A stretch of DNA of 64,000 bases from Anaerotruncus sp. MC2020 (GTDB taxonomy: Bacteria; Bacillota; Clostridia; Oscillospirales; Ruminococcaceae). Under the pieces are notes generated by a model. It saw only the letters and a list, made by a program, of their open reading frames with translations, was not told the origin of the DNA and ran no database searches. Location of the stretch: NCBI GenBank assembly GCA_000701945.1, contig JNKE01000016.1, positions 1 through 64,000 on the forward strand. Direction: 5' to 3'. Position 1 is the stretch's first letter; every line of letters begins with the position of its first letter. The translations under genes were made by a program, and so were the position numbers. Shown piece by piece: positions 42,424 to 51,302 of the stretch.

Positions 42424-43974
42424 TTACAGCCATTCCACCGTTCCGGGCGGCTTGGAGGTTATATCATAGACTACGCGGTTTACGTGCTCGACCTCGTTGC
42501 ATATGCGGTTCGAGACGCGTGCGAGGACGTCGTAGGGGATACGCGCCCAGTCAGCGGTCATGAAGTCGTCGGTGGTGACGGCACGGATAGCGATGAGGTG
42601 GTCGTATGTACGGTGGTCGCCCATGACTCCGACAGTGCGGACGTCGGGGAGCACTGCGAAGAACTGCTTGAGCTCGCTCTCTATGCCGCTCTTGGCTATC
42701 TCGTCGCGGAAGACTGCGTCAGCCTCCTGCAATACCTTTATCTTGTCCTCGGTTATCTCGCCGAGTATGCGGACGCCGAGACCCGGTCCCGGGAACGGCT
42801 GTCTCCACACGAGCTCGCGCGGTATGCCGAGCTTCTCGCCTACTGCGCGTACCTCGTCCTTGAAGAGGTCGGCGAGCGGCTCTATAGTGCCCGCGAACTT
42901 GATATCGTCAGGCATTTTTACCATGTTGTGGTGAGTCTTGATGACGGCGGTGCTTCCCTGACCCGCCTTATTGCCCTTGCCCGATTCTATGCGGTCGGGG
43001 TAGATAGTGCCCTGCGCGAAGAAGCCCTCGGCTCCCTGCTCGCGAATCTTGTTCCAGAACACGTTGTAGAACTCGGTGCCGATTATCTTGCGCTTCTGCT
43101 CTGGGTCAGTCACGCCCTTGAGCGCCGCGAGGAACTGCTCCTTGCAGTTGACGCGGACGAAGTTCATATCAAAGAGGCGGGTGAAGGTCTCCTCGACGAA
43201 GTCGCCCTCGTCCTTTCTCATCAAGCCTTGGTCAACGAACACGCAGGTGAGCTGCTTGCCGACTGCGCGTGAGAGAAGTCCCGCGGCAACGGAGGAATCA
43301 ACTCCGCCCGAAAGTCCGAGAATGACCTTCTTGTCGCCGATCTGCTCGCGGAGCTTCGCGACAGTGGACTCGATGAAGTCGTCCATTACCCAGTCGCCCG
43401 TGAAGCCGCAGACCTCATAGAGGAAGTTGTGGAGTATCTGCTTGCCGAACTCGCTGTGAGTTACCTCGGGGTGGAACTGCACGGCGTAGAGCTTCTTCTC
43501 GGGACATTCAAACGCTGCGCAGGGGCAGTCCGCAGAGGTCGCCCTGACAGTAAAGCCCTCGGGGAGCTTGCTGACGAAGTCGGTGTGGCTCATCCACACG
43601 ACGCTCTTCTCGGGCACGCCGCCGAACAGCTTGCCGCCTGTCTGTGTTATCTCTATCTTGCCGTATTCGCTCTTCTCGCAGCTCTCAACAGTGCCGCCGA
43701 GCGTATATGCCATGAGCTGGCAGCCGTAGCAGATGCCGAGTATCGGTATGCCGAGGCTGAATATCTCCGCCGATATATGGGGCGAGGTCTCGTCGTAGAC
43801 GCTGTTGGGACCGCCCGTGAAGATGATACCGTCGGGAGCAAGCTCTCGAATTTTCTCAATGGGGGTGGTGTAGCTGAGTATCTCGCAGTATACGCCGCAC
43901 TCACGCACTCTGCGCGCGATGAGCTGGTTATACTGTCCGCCGAAATCCAGCACGATGCAAAGTCGGTTAGCCAT
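42424..43974 (-). CDS. guaA: GMP synthase (glutamine-hydrolysing)
   Basis: The 516-residue protein converts XMP to GMP. The N-terminal class I glutamine amidotransferase domain has [18 protein letters not shown], the nucleophile cysteine in GICYGCQLM and the histidine in QFHPEV. The ATP pyrophosphatase domain has the P-loop [16 protein letters not shown]. The C-terminal dimerisation domain ends [19 protein letters not shown] (seen as [16 protein letters not shown]). GGAGG lies just before the ATG at 43974. It is a single-gene unit with promoter and terminator. No purine riboswitch was recognised in the leader. Confidence 0.98.
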   Translation of the reverse strand: MANRLCIVLDFGGQYNQLIARRVRECGVYCEILSYTTPIEKIRELAPDGIIFTGGPNSVYDETSPHISAEIFSLGIPILGICYGCQLMAYTLGGTVESCEKSEYGKIEITQTGGKLFGGVPEKSVVWMSHTDFVSKLPEGFTVRATSADCPCAAFECPEKKLYAVQFHPEVTHSEFGKQILHNFLYEVCGFTGDWVMDDFIESTVAKLREQIGDKKVILGLSGGVDSSVAAGLLSRAVGKQLTCVFVDQGLMRKDEGDFVEETFTRLFDMNFVRVNCKEQFLAALKGVTDPEQKRKIIGTEFYNVFWNKIREQGAEGFFAQGTIYPDRIESGKGNKAGQGSTAVIKTHHNMVKMPDDIKFAGTIEPLADLFKDEVRAVGEKLGIPRELVWRQPFPGPGLGVRILGEITEDKIKVLQEADAVFRDEIAKSGIESELKQFFAVLPDVRTVGVMGDHRTYDHLIAIRAVTTDDFMTADWARIPYDVLARVSNRICNEVEHVNRVVYDITSKPPGTVEWL

Positions 43975-44032
43975 AGATTTCCTCCTTATTTCCGCATTAA
44001 GGGTTGAATCCCCTGAATCGGGGTACATTTTA

Positions 44033-44061
44033 ATTATGCCATTTTTTTCGTATTTTTGCAA
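44033..44061 (-). promoter_or_regulatory. Promoter of guaA
   Basis: On the minus strand TTGCAA (44061-44056) and CATAAT (44038-44033) are 17 bases apart. The leader has a small CCCC/GGGG hairpin (around 44005-44025), too small for a purine riboswitch. Confidence 0.72.
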
Positions 44062-44143
44062 GGGGTTTCCGCAAATTTGTCAGTATATATAAATTTTATC
44101 TCATTATGGAGAACTCAGAGCTCAGAACTCAGGAAAGCAAAAC

Positions 44144-44271
44144 AGGCGGATAAGGGGAGCCCCCTCTGGCGGAACGTGGCATAAAATTACCGAGCCCATA
44201 CTATCAGGCTCGGTAACCCACTTTTTCCGCTAAGGGAAGCTGACTAAAGGGGAGCCCCTTTGTCCGCCTGC
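44144..44271 (-). repeat. Large nested repeat, copy 2
   Basis: GGCGGATA at the left and GTCCGCC at the right enclose the reverse complement of the element at 16482-16600: AAGGGGAGCCCCCTCTGGCG, CCGAGCCC/GGGCTCGG-type hairpin, CTTTTTCCGC and GGGGAGCCCC. About half the bases differ in the centre, but the ends are well kept. It fills most of the gap between guaA and hydG. Confidence 0.72.
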
Positions 44272-44276
44272 ATATA

Positions 44277-45725
44277 TCAGAATCTGAAATCGCGCTCGCC
44301 GTTCCTTATCTTATCGAGATATTCGAGCGCCTTCTCGCGGCGCTTCGGGTCGGGAACGTTCTGTATCTCGCGGTCGATGAGAGCCTCGCCGACCTTTCTT
44401 GTCTCGGGAGAAGCGTAGTCCTGCAAATACTCCTGTAACGTAAGGAGCGCGTTCGGGTGACAGCAGTTCTGTATCTGTCCCACCTTGCACAGTGCCATGA
44501 AGCGGTCGCCTGTACGTCCCTCACGGTAGCAGGCGGTGCAGAACGACGGGATATAGCCCATATCCATGAGCCACTTCACTACCTCGTCGAGCGTGCGCTG
44601 GTCGGAGACGTCAAACTGCTCGGTATCGTGAGGTCTCTCCTCGGAGGAGTAGCCCGCATAGCCGCCGACGGACGTTCTCGAGCCGCCCGATATCTGCGAT
44701 ACGCCGAGCTTCATGACCTTCTCGCGGCAGGTCTCGTTCTCGCGGGTGGATATTATCATGCCCGTGTACGGTACTGCAATGCGTATGCAGGCTATTATCT
44801 TTGCGAATGTGTCGTCGTCGATGCCGTTGTCGAACACGCTGGGGTCGATGTCGGAAGCGCGCTTTACTCGCGGAACGCTGATAGTATGCGGTCCTACGCC
44901 GTGTACAGCCTCGAGGTGCTCGGCGTGCATGAGCAGTCCCGCGAACTCGTACTTGTACAGGTCGAGTCCGAAGAGGACGCCGAGTCCGACGTCGTCGATA
45001 CCGCCGTCCATAGCTCTGTCCATAGCCTCGGTGTGGTATGCGTAGTTGTGCTTGGGTCCTGCGGGGTGGAGCCTCTCGTAGCTCTCGCGGTGGTAGGTCT
45101 CCTGGAAGAGGATATAGGTGCCGATTCCCGCCTCCTTGAGCTTGCGGTAGTTCTCAACGGTGGTAGCCGCGATGTTGACGTTCACGCGGCGGATAGCTCC
45201 GTTCTTGTGCTTTATCGAGTAAATCGTCTTGATACATTCGAGGATGTACTCTATCGGGTTGTTGACGGGGTCCTCGCCCGACTCGATAGCAAGGCGCTTG
45301 TGACCCATATCCTGCAATGCGATGACCTCGTCGCGGACCTCGTCCTGCGTGAGCTTCTTGCGGGGAATTTCCTTGTTCTGCATATGGTAGGGACAGTAAA
45401 CGCACTTGTTCACGCAGTAATTCGAGAGATACAGCGGCGCGAACATAACGATTCTGTCGCCGTAGAAAGCCTGCTTTATCTCCTGAGCGAGCGCGTATAT
45501 CTTCTCGGTCATCTCGGGAATATCGCACGCGAGAAGCACGCTTGCCTCGCGGTGGGAGAGTCCCGCGCACTCGACTCCCCTGCCCGTTTTCTTCGGGCGA
45601 GCCTTCTCGAGTATCTCCTCGATGAGAGTCCTGTTGTGCTTGTTCTGCTCCGCGTACTCGAGGGTCTCGAGTATTTCCTCGTGGTTGATGAATTCGTCTG
45701 CCTTTAACGATTTTACGTTGTACAT
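44277..45725 (-). CDS. hydG: [FeFe]-hydrogenase maturase HydG
   Basis: The 482-residue protein is a radical SAM tyrosine lyase that makes the CO and cyanide ligands of the hydrogenase H-cluster. The radical SAM cluster motif CVNKCVYC is at C104, C108 and C111. The C-terminal auxiliary-cluster motif CX2CX22C is at C396, C399 and C422 (CTAC...CC). Length and both clusters separate it from ThiH. GGAGG precedes the ATG. It follows a PNPOx-like protein and a TM1266-type protein in one operon; hydE, hydF and the hydrogenase are not in this window. Confidence 0.97.
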   Translation of the reverse strand: MYNVKSLKADEFINHEEILETLEYAEQNKHNRTLIEEILEKARPKKTGRGVECAGLSHREASVLLACDIPEMTEKIYALAQEIKQAFYGDRIVMFAPLYLSNYCVNKCVYCPYHMQNKEIPRKKLTQDEVRDEVIALQDMGHKRLAIESGEDPVNNPIEYILECIKTIYSIKHKNGAIRRVNVNIAATTVENYRKLKEAGIGTYILFQETYHRESYERLHPAGPKHNYAYHTEAMDRAMDGGIDDVGLGVLFGLDLYKYEFAGLLMHAEHLEAVHGVGPHTISVPRVKRASDIDPSVFDNGIDDDTFAKIIACIRIAVPYTGMIISTRENETCREKVMKLGVSQISGGSRTSVGGYAGYSSEERPHDTEQFDVSDQRTLDEVVKWLMDMGYIPSFCTACYREGRTGDRFMALCKVGQIQNCCHPNALLTLQEYLQDYASPETRKVGEALIDREIQNVPDPKRREKALEYLDKIRNGERDFRF

Positions 45726-45742
45726 ATATTTTCCTCCTGTTT

Positions 45743-46210
45743 TTATTTTGCCTTGCAGGTCATTTGTGTAACTTTTATGCGGAATACCGCTGTGTGTGCG
45801 AGCATTCCCGAGTCGTAACTCCAGTCACTGCGCCCCGTCTGATGCTTCATCAGGCAATTCAGCGCCGCTTCCTTCTCGTCAGCGTCACCGACGAGCGATA
45901 GCTGCCCCGTCCCGATGACGCTCTGAAACTGCGCCGAATGGTCGCAGGCTTTATCGCCATCGATGAGACGGTATCCTCCGTCTATCTCGAAGCCCACCTT
46001 CGGCGAGCATTTTGCAAGCTCGAACTTTCTGCCCGCCATTGCACCGTGAAAGTAGAATCCGCACTCGTCTCCGCGGTGTACATAGCCGTAATTCACGGGG
46101 ACGATGTAGACCTCGCCGTCGTCGCAGAAGCCTACGCGCATTATCTTCTCACGCGAAATGAAGGCATCGATCGCGGCGATATCGGTTATTTCCCTGTCCT
46201 TTCTTCTCAT
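45743..46210 (-). CDS. PNPOx-like flavin-binding protein
   Basis: The 155-residue protein resembles the pyridoxamine-phosphate-oxidase-like split-barrel family (NimA/DUF447-like nitroimidazole resistance group): an N-terminal REITDIAAIDAFISREKIMRVGF-type segment, VYIVPVNYGYV and FYFHGAMAGRKFEL. Such proteins bind FMN, F420 or heme. A role in redox chemistry next to HydG is an inference from position only. GAGGTG lies just before the ATG at 46210, 8 bases after the stop of the TM1266-type gene, and HydG follows 17 bases downstream. Confidence 0.85.
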   Translation of the reverse strand: MRRKDREITDIAAIDAFISREKIMRVGFCDDGEVYIVPVNYGYVHRGDECGFYFHGAMAGRKFELAKCSPKVGFEIDGGYRLIDGDKACDHSAQFQSVIGTGQLSLVGDADEKEAALNCLMKHQTGRSDWSYDSGMLAHTAVFRIKVTQMTCKAK

Positions 46211-46218
46211 GTTGCACC

Positions 46219-46467
46219 TCATTTCTTCGAGACAGCAGCTTTCACGGAAACTCCGTTTATCTGCCCCAGCCTGCCCGTCAGACTGCTTATCCTGTCGGGG
46301 GAGGCGTCGAGAGCGACCGATATCAGCGATATCCCGCGCTCCTTGTAGGGCAGTCCCATGCGCCCGATAATGATGTCGTTGTATTCGTGCAGCACGTTGT
46401 TGACCTCCACTGCCGCCGACTGCTCGTCGATGACGATAGCCGCGACCGCTATTCGCTTTTCTTCCAT
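46219..46467 (-). CDS. TM1266-family iron-only hydrogenase system protein
   Basis: The 82-residue protein has the short ACT/ferredoxin-like fold of the TM1266 family: KRIAVAAIVIDEQSAAVEVNNVLHEY, then IIIGRMGLPYKERGISLISVAL (both written from longer stretches). Family members are found beside hydE, hydF and hydG and are annotated as putative regulators of the iron-only hydrogenase system. Its position as first gene of the hydG operon supports that. A GGGG sequence precedes the ATG at 46467; longer in-frame starts run into a palindrome cluster. Confidence 0.88.
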   Translation of the reverse strand: MEEKRIAVAAIVIDEQSAAVEVNNVLHEYNDIIIGRMGLPYKERGISLISVALDASPDRISSLTGRLGQINGVSVKAAVSKK

Positions 46468-46488
46468 TGTTTCGCCCCTTTCCGTTTC

Positions 46489-46569
46489 GGAACGCCGAGG
46501 GCGGCGTTCCCTACATCGGACAACCGTCAATTTTGCGGTATTGTGCGGGCGGATAATATCCGCCCCTAC
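46489..46569. repeat. Two GTAGGGG-type palindromes
   Basis: Units lie at 46489-46514 (GGAACGCCGAGGGCGGCGTTCC) and 46545-46569 (GCGGGCGGATAATATCCGCC followed by CCTAC). They fill the gap between the TM1266-type gene and the lipase gene upstream of it. Confidence 0.75.
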
Positions 46570-47381
46570 AGTCCGCGTTCTTTCAATTCCGATACGAGCT
46601 TTATGTACATATCCGTCACGTCGGGGAAGACCTCCCCAGTGTCGATATTGCGGACTCCGCACCTCATGCGCCGCAGGTCAGCCTCGTCGCAGTGCGACAT
46701 CCCGCGCCGCTTAGTGCCCGTGAACGTGCCGCGGTGCTCGCCGTGCGTGACCTCGGGCGGCGTGAGGAAGCCGTCGCTCTGCCCGTTGAGCAGCTTCACG
46801 CCGATGTACGGCACCGCCATGATGATGTCGCTCAGCGGCGAGCTCATCAGGAACGCGCAGCTTCGGTAGTACACCCGCGCGTCGTCGGGATTTTCGACGT
46901 TGAAGCGCCGCATATAGCCAGTTGTCAGCTGCTCGAAGCAGCGGTAGGTGTCGGGCTTTTTGTCTCCGCCGAGGAGCTTGAAAAAGTCCGTGCCGACTCC
47001 GACGAGCTTCATTGTCGGCTTGAACTTCATCAGCCAGTCCATTGCCGCAGAGCCGTTGTGCGGCGTGGATATCGTCGTCAGAGAGGCTATGTGTCCGCCC
47101 ATTTTCAGCGTCGAGATGAGGTAACGCGTCTCCATGCCGCCCTTTGAGTGGGCGATGACGTTGACCTTTTCCGCGCCCGTCTCCGCGAGCAGACGCCTCA
47201 GCCGTGCCACGAGGAGCTCCGCGTTGCGCTCTATCGAGGCGTTTGCCTCCTGACCGCCGAAGTACACCTCCGCGCCGTGTTTCCGCAGAGCCTTGGGGAT
47301 ACGTCCCCAGTAGCAGATAGGCTCGTCGCGGAAGCCCATGCCGTGTACGAGCAGTATCGGGTATTTTGTCCTGCAATCCAT
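46566..47381 (-). CDS. Alpha/beta-hydrolase lipase
   Basis: The 271-residue protein has the lipase oxyanion segment YPILLVHGMGFRD near the start and the nucleophile elbow AHSKGG near residue 88, with STPHNG downstream, as in bacterial triacylglycerol lipases and wall-associated esterases of the LipA/EstA type. A late GMSHCDEADLRR stretch may give the histidine. There is no signal peptide, so it may work in the cytoplasm. GGTGA precedes the ATG at 47381. It begins right after a small RNA terminator, so its own transcription may depend on readthrough. The last bases overlap a palindrome. Confidence 0.88.
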   Translation of the reverse strand: MDCRTKYPILLVHGMGFRDEPICYWGRIPKALRKHGAEVYFGGQEANASIERNAELLVARLRRLLAETGAEKVNVIAHSKGGMETRYLISTLKMGGHIASLTTISTPHNGSAAMDWLMKFKPTMKLVGVGTDFFKLLGGDKKPDTYRCFEQLTTGYMRRFNVENPDDARVYYRSCAFLMSSPLSDIIMAVPYIGVKLLNGQSDGFLTPPEVTHGEHRGTFTGTKRRGMSHCDEADLRRMRCGVRNIDTGEVFPDVTDMYIKLVSELKERGL

Positions 47382-47389
47382 AGTTCACC

Positions 47390-47533
47390 AAAAAAGCCCG
47401 CTCGGAGAATGAGCGGGCAGAAACAGCTATTTTGCGATATTAGCCGCTCTCCGATAACAGAGCCGTGAGCCCTGCTGCCCGAAAACAAACAGTTGTGGAA
47501 GTCCGACCTCGGAATAAATCCCGCTGTCCGACA
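47390..47533 (-). ncRNA. Small structured RNA (possible 6S-like)
   Basis: A perfect promoter (TTGACA, 17 bases, TATAAT) drives a transcript of about 144 bases that ends in a strong terminator (GCCCGCTC/GAGCGGGC then TTTTTT) before any start codon. Internal pairings visible are GGGCAG/CTGCCC enclosing CAGGGC/GCTCTG and a GGCTA/TAGCT hairpin. The 5' sequence AGCGGG can pair with the CCCGCT of the terminator arm, giving either a closing stem or an antiterminator. No open frame is present. A 6S RNA or an attenuator for the lipase gene are both possible; I cannot settle it by eye. Confidence 0.6.
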
Positions 47534-47538
47534 CCTTT

Positions 47539-47567
47539 ATTATAGCATATTGATAATTCTATGTCAA
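47539..47567 (-). promoter_or_regulatory. Promoter of the small RNA
   Basis: On the minus strand TTGACA (47567-47562) and TATAAT (47544-47539) are perfect and 17 bases apart. It is divergent from the promoter at 47612-47640; the 44 bases between hold a TAGCACATGCTA inverted repeat. Confidence 0.88.
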
Positions 47568-47611
47568 ACAAATCTGTTAGCACATGCTAAAAAGATTTTT
47601 CTTGTTTTCTA

Positions 47612-47640
47612 TTGACTTTTTCAATCAAAAAAGGTATAAT
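47612..47640 (+). promoter_or_regulatory. Promoter of the DUF1508 gene
   Basis: TTGACT (47612-47617) and a perfect TATAAT (47635-47640) are 17 bases apart. Confidence 0.88.
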
Positions 47641-47696
47641 AAAGTCATAATTGTATAACAATTACCCACAAATTATCAGAAAGGTGTTGAATCAAC

Positions 47697-48074
47697 ATGG
47701 GAAAATTTGTAATCAAGGAATCAGGTAAGGGCTTCAGCTTCAGCCTGAAGGCAGGCAACGGCGAGATAGTTGCTACGGGCAGCAAGATATTCAACGATAT
47801 CGACAGCGCTAAGGCTGTTATCGCTGACGTGACCGCTTCCGCTCCCAAGGCTGTTATCGAGGATCAGACCGCCGAGGGCTTCAAGGAAGAAAAGGGCGCT
47901 AAGTTCGAGCTTTATTCCGACAAGGCAGGCGAGTTCCGCTTCCGCCTCAAGAACAAGGCAGGCGATATCCTCGCTGTAAGCGAGGGCTATGTCAAGAAGG
48001 ACAGCGCCAAGAACGGTATTGAGAGCGTTCGCAAGAATGCCGCGGATTCTCCCGTTGTTGAGGCTGAGGCATAA
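47697..48074 (+). CDS. YegP-type DUF1508 protein
   Basis: The 125-residue protein has two tandem DUF1508 (YegP) units: residues about 2-55 (GKFVIKESGKGFSFSLKAGNGEIVATG) and about 65-120 (AKFELYSDKAGEFRFRLKNKAGDILAVSEGY). The family has no established biochemical role. The first unit is directly preceded by AAAGGTG. Codon choice is markedly regular and the promoter is strong, which suggests high expression. It is a single-gene unit with its own terminator, divergent from the small RNA. Confidence 0.9.
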   Translation: MGKFVIKESGKGFSFSLKAGNGEIVATGSKIFNDIDSAKAVIADVTASAPKAVIEDQTAEGFKEEKGAKFELYSDKAGEFRFRLKNKAGDILAVSEGYVKKDSAKNGIESVRKNAADSPVVEAEA

Positions 48075-48099
48075 GCACTTCTCTTGTTATAACTAAGAA

Positions 48100-48127
48100 A
48101 GCCGACCTGTTTGGGTCGGCTTTTTTG
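48100..48127 (+). terminator. Terminator after the DUF1508 gene
   Basis: GCCGACC and GGTCGGC pair around a short loop, followed by TTTTTTG. The converging protease gene ends 2 bases later. Confidence 0.9.
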
Positions 48128-48128
48128 C

Positions 48129-50996
48129 TTATATCGAGCTTTTCTCGTAGTCCCCGCCGCAGGCGTCTATCGCCTCGGCTGAGCCTACAACGCAGCGGCG
48201 TCCGAGCTCTGACAGCGGCTCTGCTGCGCGGAGTAGGTCGTCGGACGTGAGCGCGAGCATACGGCGACGGGTATCGCGGCGGCTCTCCTCGGTGATACCG
48301 CGGAAGTAGAGCTCGTCGGCGGTGCTGCCGTAAACGGCGTCGGACATCAGCGGCTCCTTCTGCGCGATACTGCTGATGATGTAGGAGCTGATGTCGGGCT
48401 TTTCGGCGCAGTAGCTCCGCAGGAAGTCCGCCGAGCCCTCATATGCGGTCATGGCTCCCGCGGGAGACGGGTCGCGGTAGGAATAGAACGCTGCCTCGCC
48501 CATATTGTTCACGCCGAAGCCCGTTCCGTAGGCTCCGCCCTTGACGCGCACCTCGGTGTAGAGGTACTCGTAGGAGAGCACGGTCGAAAGCACGCCGTAC
48601 AACGCCTTATCGGTCTCGTAGGTCGGGAGCGCGGCGCCCGAGTATGACACTCCCGAGGGGATGATGATGCCCTGCTTTTCTGGTACGTCGAGACTGAACG
48701 CAGCAGCCGTACACGCGGGAGCCTCGCCCTCGGGAAGCATAGCCGCGAGCGTCCCGAGCGGGAGCTCTCCCGCAGAGACAACGCCCGCCGTGAGCCTCGA
48801 CTTGCAGAACAGCTTCGCCGCGATAGCCCTGAACTCGGAGATAAGCCCCGCGAGCTCGTCGTCGGAGGGCTTTGCTGCCGCATGGAGCGTCCTGTACGCC
48901 TCATAGCCGCAGAGCAGCTCCGTCATCGCCGCCTCGGCAGACATACCGCTCCGTGCGCGGCGCATGGCTATGCGGTGACCGTTGGCGATGATGTCCTGCT
49001 TCATGTCCTCGTCGCACTGGAGCAGCAGCTCGCGTATCTGCTCGGGGCTGTCGTAGTCGGTCTCGGTGAGCAGCTCGCCGATGAGCGCGAGCGCCTTCTC
49101 GGCTTTGTGGTCGAGGAAGCTCGCCTTGACGGTGAGGCAAGGCGTGCATTTCTCGGGGCAGCCCTCCTTCGCGAAGGCTGCGGCGTTTATGTCGAGCTTG
49201 CCGAGCGTGCCCGTGATACGCTGCTGGAGCTCCGCGCCCGAGCAGCTGACAGTCGGAAGCTCGGAAATAAGGTCGGTCATTATGCCGAGCACTTCAAGCT
49301 CACGCTTGGTGAAGTCAGCCGCCGCGAAGTAGAGATTCAGCGTGGAAACGCCTGTATTGCGTGCAGGGTGACGCAGCACCGTGAAGCCGTGCTCCTCTCC
49401 CCTCTCGGTCTTGAATTCGAGCGGGAGCTCGCTGACCTCCGAGAGCGGCAGTATCGGCAGAGTGGCTATATTCTCGGGCGTATCGGGAGCCTCCTGCCAC
49501 TCGTCGAGCCTGCGGTTGAGCTCGATGAGCTGTGCCTTCTCCTGCGCGGACATAGCCGCTACCTCAGCCTTTACGCGCTCCTGCTCAGCCTTTTTCTGCT
49601 CGTCGCCGTAGGTGCGCGAGGGCAGCATATACAGCGTAGCCATGCCGCTCTCGTCGAGCAGCCACTCCGCGAGGAGCTTCTCGTAGTAGTCGGTGTCAAG
49701 CTGACGGCGGAGGAAATCGAAGTCGGCGTCGCAGTCGAGGTACATCAGCGGGTCGCCGCCGTAGAGCCACGAACTCAGGCAGATAATGCCGCGGATAAGT
49801 CCCTTCGGCTCCTGTTTGTCCTTGACGCGGAATTCATAGCGGTCGATAGCCGCGGCAAGAGCAGCCCTGCCTATGCCGTCCTTAACGAGCTTTTCTGCCG
49901 TCTCGCGGACTGTTTTCAGCAGTGCGGTCGCGCTCTTCATATCGGTGTTGTATATTTTCAGCGCGCCGAACGGCTGAGCGATGCCGTCCTCGACAGTGAG
50001 CGTAACATCGAGGCAGAGCCCCGTGTCGAGCAGAGCGCGCTTGAGCGGAGATTCGTTCGACTCAGCAAGAGCGTTGCCGAGCACAACGAGCGCGGTCATC
50101 TTTTCGTGCTCATCCCACGAGCCGACCACCTTGCCGAGGACAATGTGCGTATGAGCCTTTTCCTCCTCCTCGGGAGCTATCTCGTAATAGCAGGTCTTTT
50201 CCGCAGAGGCAACGGGCTCCTGCATAGGTATCTCTATGACCTCATCGCTCCTCTCATACTCGGAGAGGTAGCTGTCGATGAGCGCGAGCACGGGCTCGAT
50301 ATTGATATCGCCGTCGAGGTATATGTACGAATTCGACGGGTGATAGTGGCGCTTGTACATATCGACGAACTGCTCATATGTGAGGTCGGGGATAGCCGCT
50401 GGCTTGCCGCCCGACTCGAAGCCGTAGCAGGTATCGGGGTAGAGCATGGTCATCAGCTCCTCCTCTATACGGCTGTATATCGAGGATTCGACACCCTTCA
50501 TCTCGTTGAATACCACGCCCTTGTAGAGCGGCTCTTCCTCCTCGGAGCGCCATTCAGTGTGGTGTCCCTCCTGATAGAATGCCTCGGGCTTTGAGCATAT
50601 CATCGGCTTGAACACGGCGTCGAGGTAGACCTCGGTGAGGTTCATGAAGTCGCGGTCGTTGCGGCTCGAAATGGGGTACATCGTCTTGTCGGGGAAGGTC
50701 ATCGCGTTGAGGAAGGTCTGCATCGAGCTCTTCAGCATATACATGAACGGGTCTTTGACAGGGTATTTCTCCGAGCCGCAGAGGACGGAGTGCTCGATGA
50801 TGTGGAATACGCCCGTATCGTCGGTCGGCGGGGTCTTGAAGTTGACCGAGAAGACCTTGTTCTCGTCGCCGTTGTCGAGCCACACGAGACGCGCGCCTGT
50901 CTTGACGTGGGTCATCTCGATGAGGTCGCCCGCTGTACTGCCCGCGGGACGGATACGGTCGACGGTAAATCCGTGGATATTGTCGTTTATCTTCAT
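48129..50996 (-). CDS. M16C zinc metalloprotease (presequence-protease-like)
   Basis: The 955-residue protein is a four-domain pitrilysin-type protease of the PreP/M16C group. The inverted zinc motif HIIEH lies at 65-69, with a distal glutamate in NEMKGVESSIYSRIEEEL. An Arg/Tyr pair used for substrate binding in this family is expected near the C-terminus (VKGGAYGTGFGVN). It lacks a signal peptide and should degrade peptides in the cytoplasm. GGAG lies 7 bases before the ATG at 50996, and a good promoter lies upstream. It is monocistronic. Confidence 0.95.
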   Translation of the reverse strand: MKINDNIHGFTVDRIRPAGSTAGDLIEMTHVKTGARLVWLDNGDENKVFSVNFKTPPTDDTGVFHIIEHSVLCGSEKYPVKDPFMYMLKSSMQTFLNAMTFPDKTMYPISSRNDRDFMNLTEVYLDAVFKPMICSKPEAFYQEGHHTEWRSEEEEPLYKGVVFNEMKGVESSIYSRIEEELMTMLYPDTCYGFESGGKPAAIPDLTYEQFVDMYKRHYHPSNSYIYLDGDINIEPVLALIDSYLSEYERSDEVIEIPMQEPVASAEKTCYYEIAPEEEEKAHTHIVLGKVVGSWDEHEKMTALVVLGNALAESNESPLKRALLDTGLCLDVTLTVEDGIAQPFGALKIYNTDMKSATALLKTVRETAEKLVKDGIGRAALAAAIDRYEFRVKDKQEPKGLIRGIICLSSWLYGGDPLMYLDCDADFDFLRRQLDTDYYEKLLAEWLLDESGMATLYMLPSRTYGDEQKKAEQERVKAEVAAMSAQEKAQLIELNRRLDEWQEAPDTPENIATLPILPLSEVSELPLEFKTERGEEHGFTVLRHPARNTGVSTLNLYFAAADFTKRELEVLGIMTDLISELPTVSCSGAELQQRITGTLGKLDINAAAFAKEGCPEKCTPCLTVKASFLDHKAEKALALIGELLTETDYDSPEQIRELLLQCDEDMKQDIIANGHRIAMRRARSGMSAEAAMTELLCGYEAYRTLHAAAKPSDDELAGLISEFRAIAAKLFCKSRLTAGVVSAGELPLGTLAAMLPEGEAPACTAAAFSLDVPEKQGIIIPSGVSYSGAALPTYETDKALYGVLSTVLSYEYLYTEVRVKGGAYGTGFGVNNMGEAAFYSYRDPSPAGAMTAYEGSADFLRSYCAEKPDISSYIISSIAQKEPLMSDAVYGSTADELYFRGITEESRRDTRRRMLALTSDDLLRAAEPLSELGRRCVVGSAEAIDACGGDYEKSSI

Positions 50997-51029
50997 ATGT
51001 AAGCTCCTTTTAAGATTAAATGTAATATT

Positions 51030-51058
51030 ATTGTACCATATTTTGCTGAAAATAGCAA
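51030..51058 (-). promoter_or_regulatory. Promoter of the M16C protease
   Basis: On the minus strand TTGCTA (51058-51053) and TACAAT (51035-51030) are 17 bases apart. Confidence 0.75.
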
Positions 51059-51067
51059 GCTCGCTCA

Positions 51068-51155
51068 CAAGGGCTCCGCCCTTGACCCGCCAAAGGCTCT
51101 GCCTTTGGAATCCGCTGGGACTCTGTCCCAGACCCTGCAAAGGAGCATAGCCCCT
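51068..51155. repeat. Array of four adjacent hairpins
   Basis: In order: GGGCTCCGCCC, CAAAGGCTCTGCCTTTG, TGGGACTCTGTCCCA and AAAGGAGCATAGCCCCTTT. Each has a loop based on CTCTG or similar and they are spaced by 5-8 bases. It differs from the GTAGGGG family. A further GTAGGGG-type remnant lies at 51248-51269. The rest of this 395-base gap holds the regulator's promoter. Confidence 0.7.
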
Positions 51156-51302
51156 TTGAACCCAACTTCGTTGCCGCTCGCAAGCTCGCTCACTCTGTAC
51201 AAATGGCTCAGTCTGCTTTCGGCGGGAAACAACTATATCATTATACGGCGGGCGGATAATATCCGCTCCAGCATTTGTGGCAAAAAAATTTTCAAATGGG
51301 TA

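Noticed and set aside
43975-44061. Purine riboswitch before guaA
   Set aside because: The leader is short and lacks the three-way junction with conserved loops; only a small CCCC/GGGG hairpin is present.
44457-45707. 416-codon plus-strand frame opposite hydG
   Set aside because: HydG has both iron-sulphur motifs; the opposite frame has no domain and no start signal.
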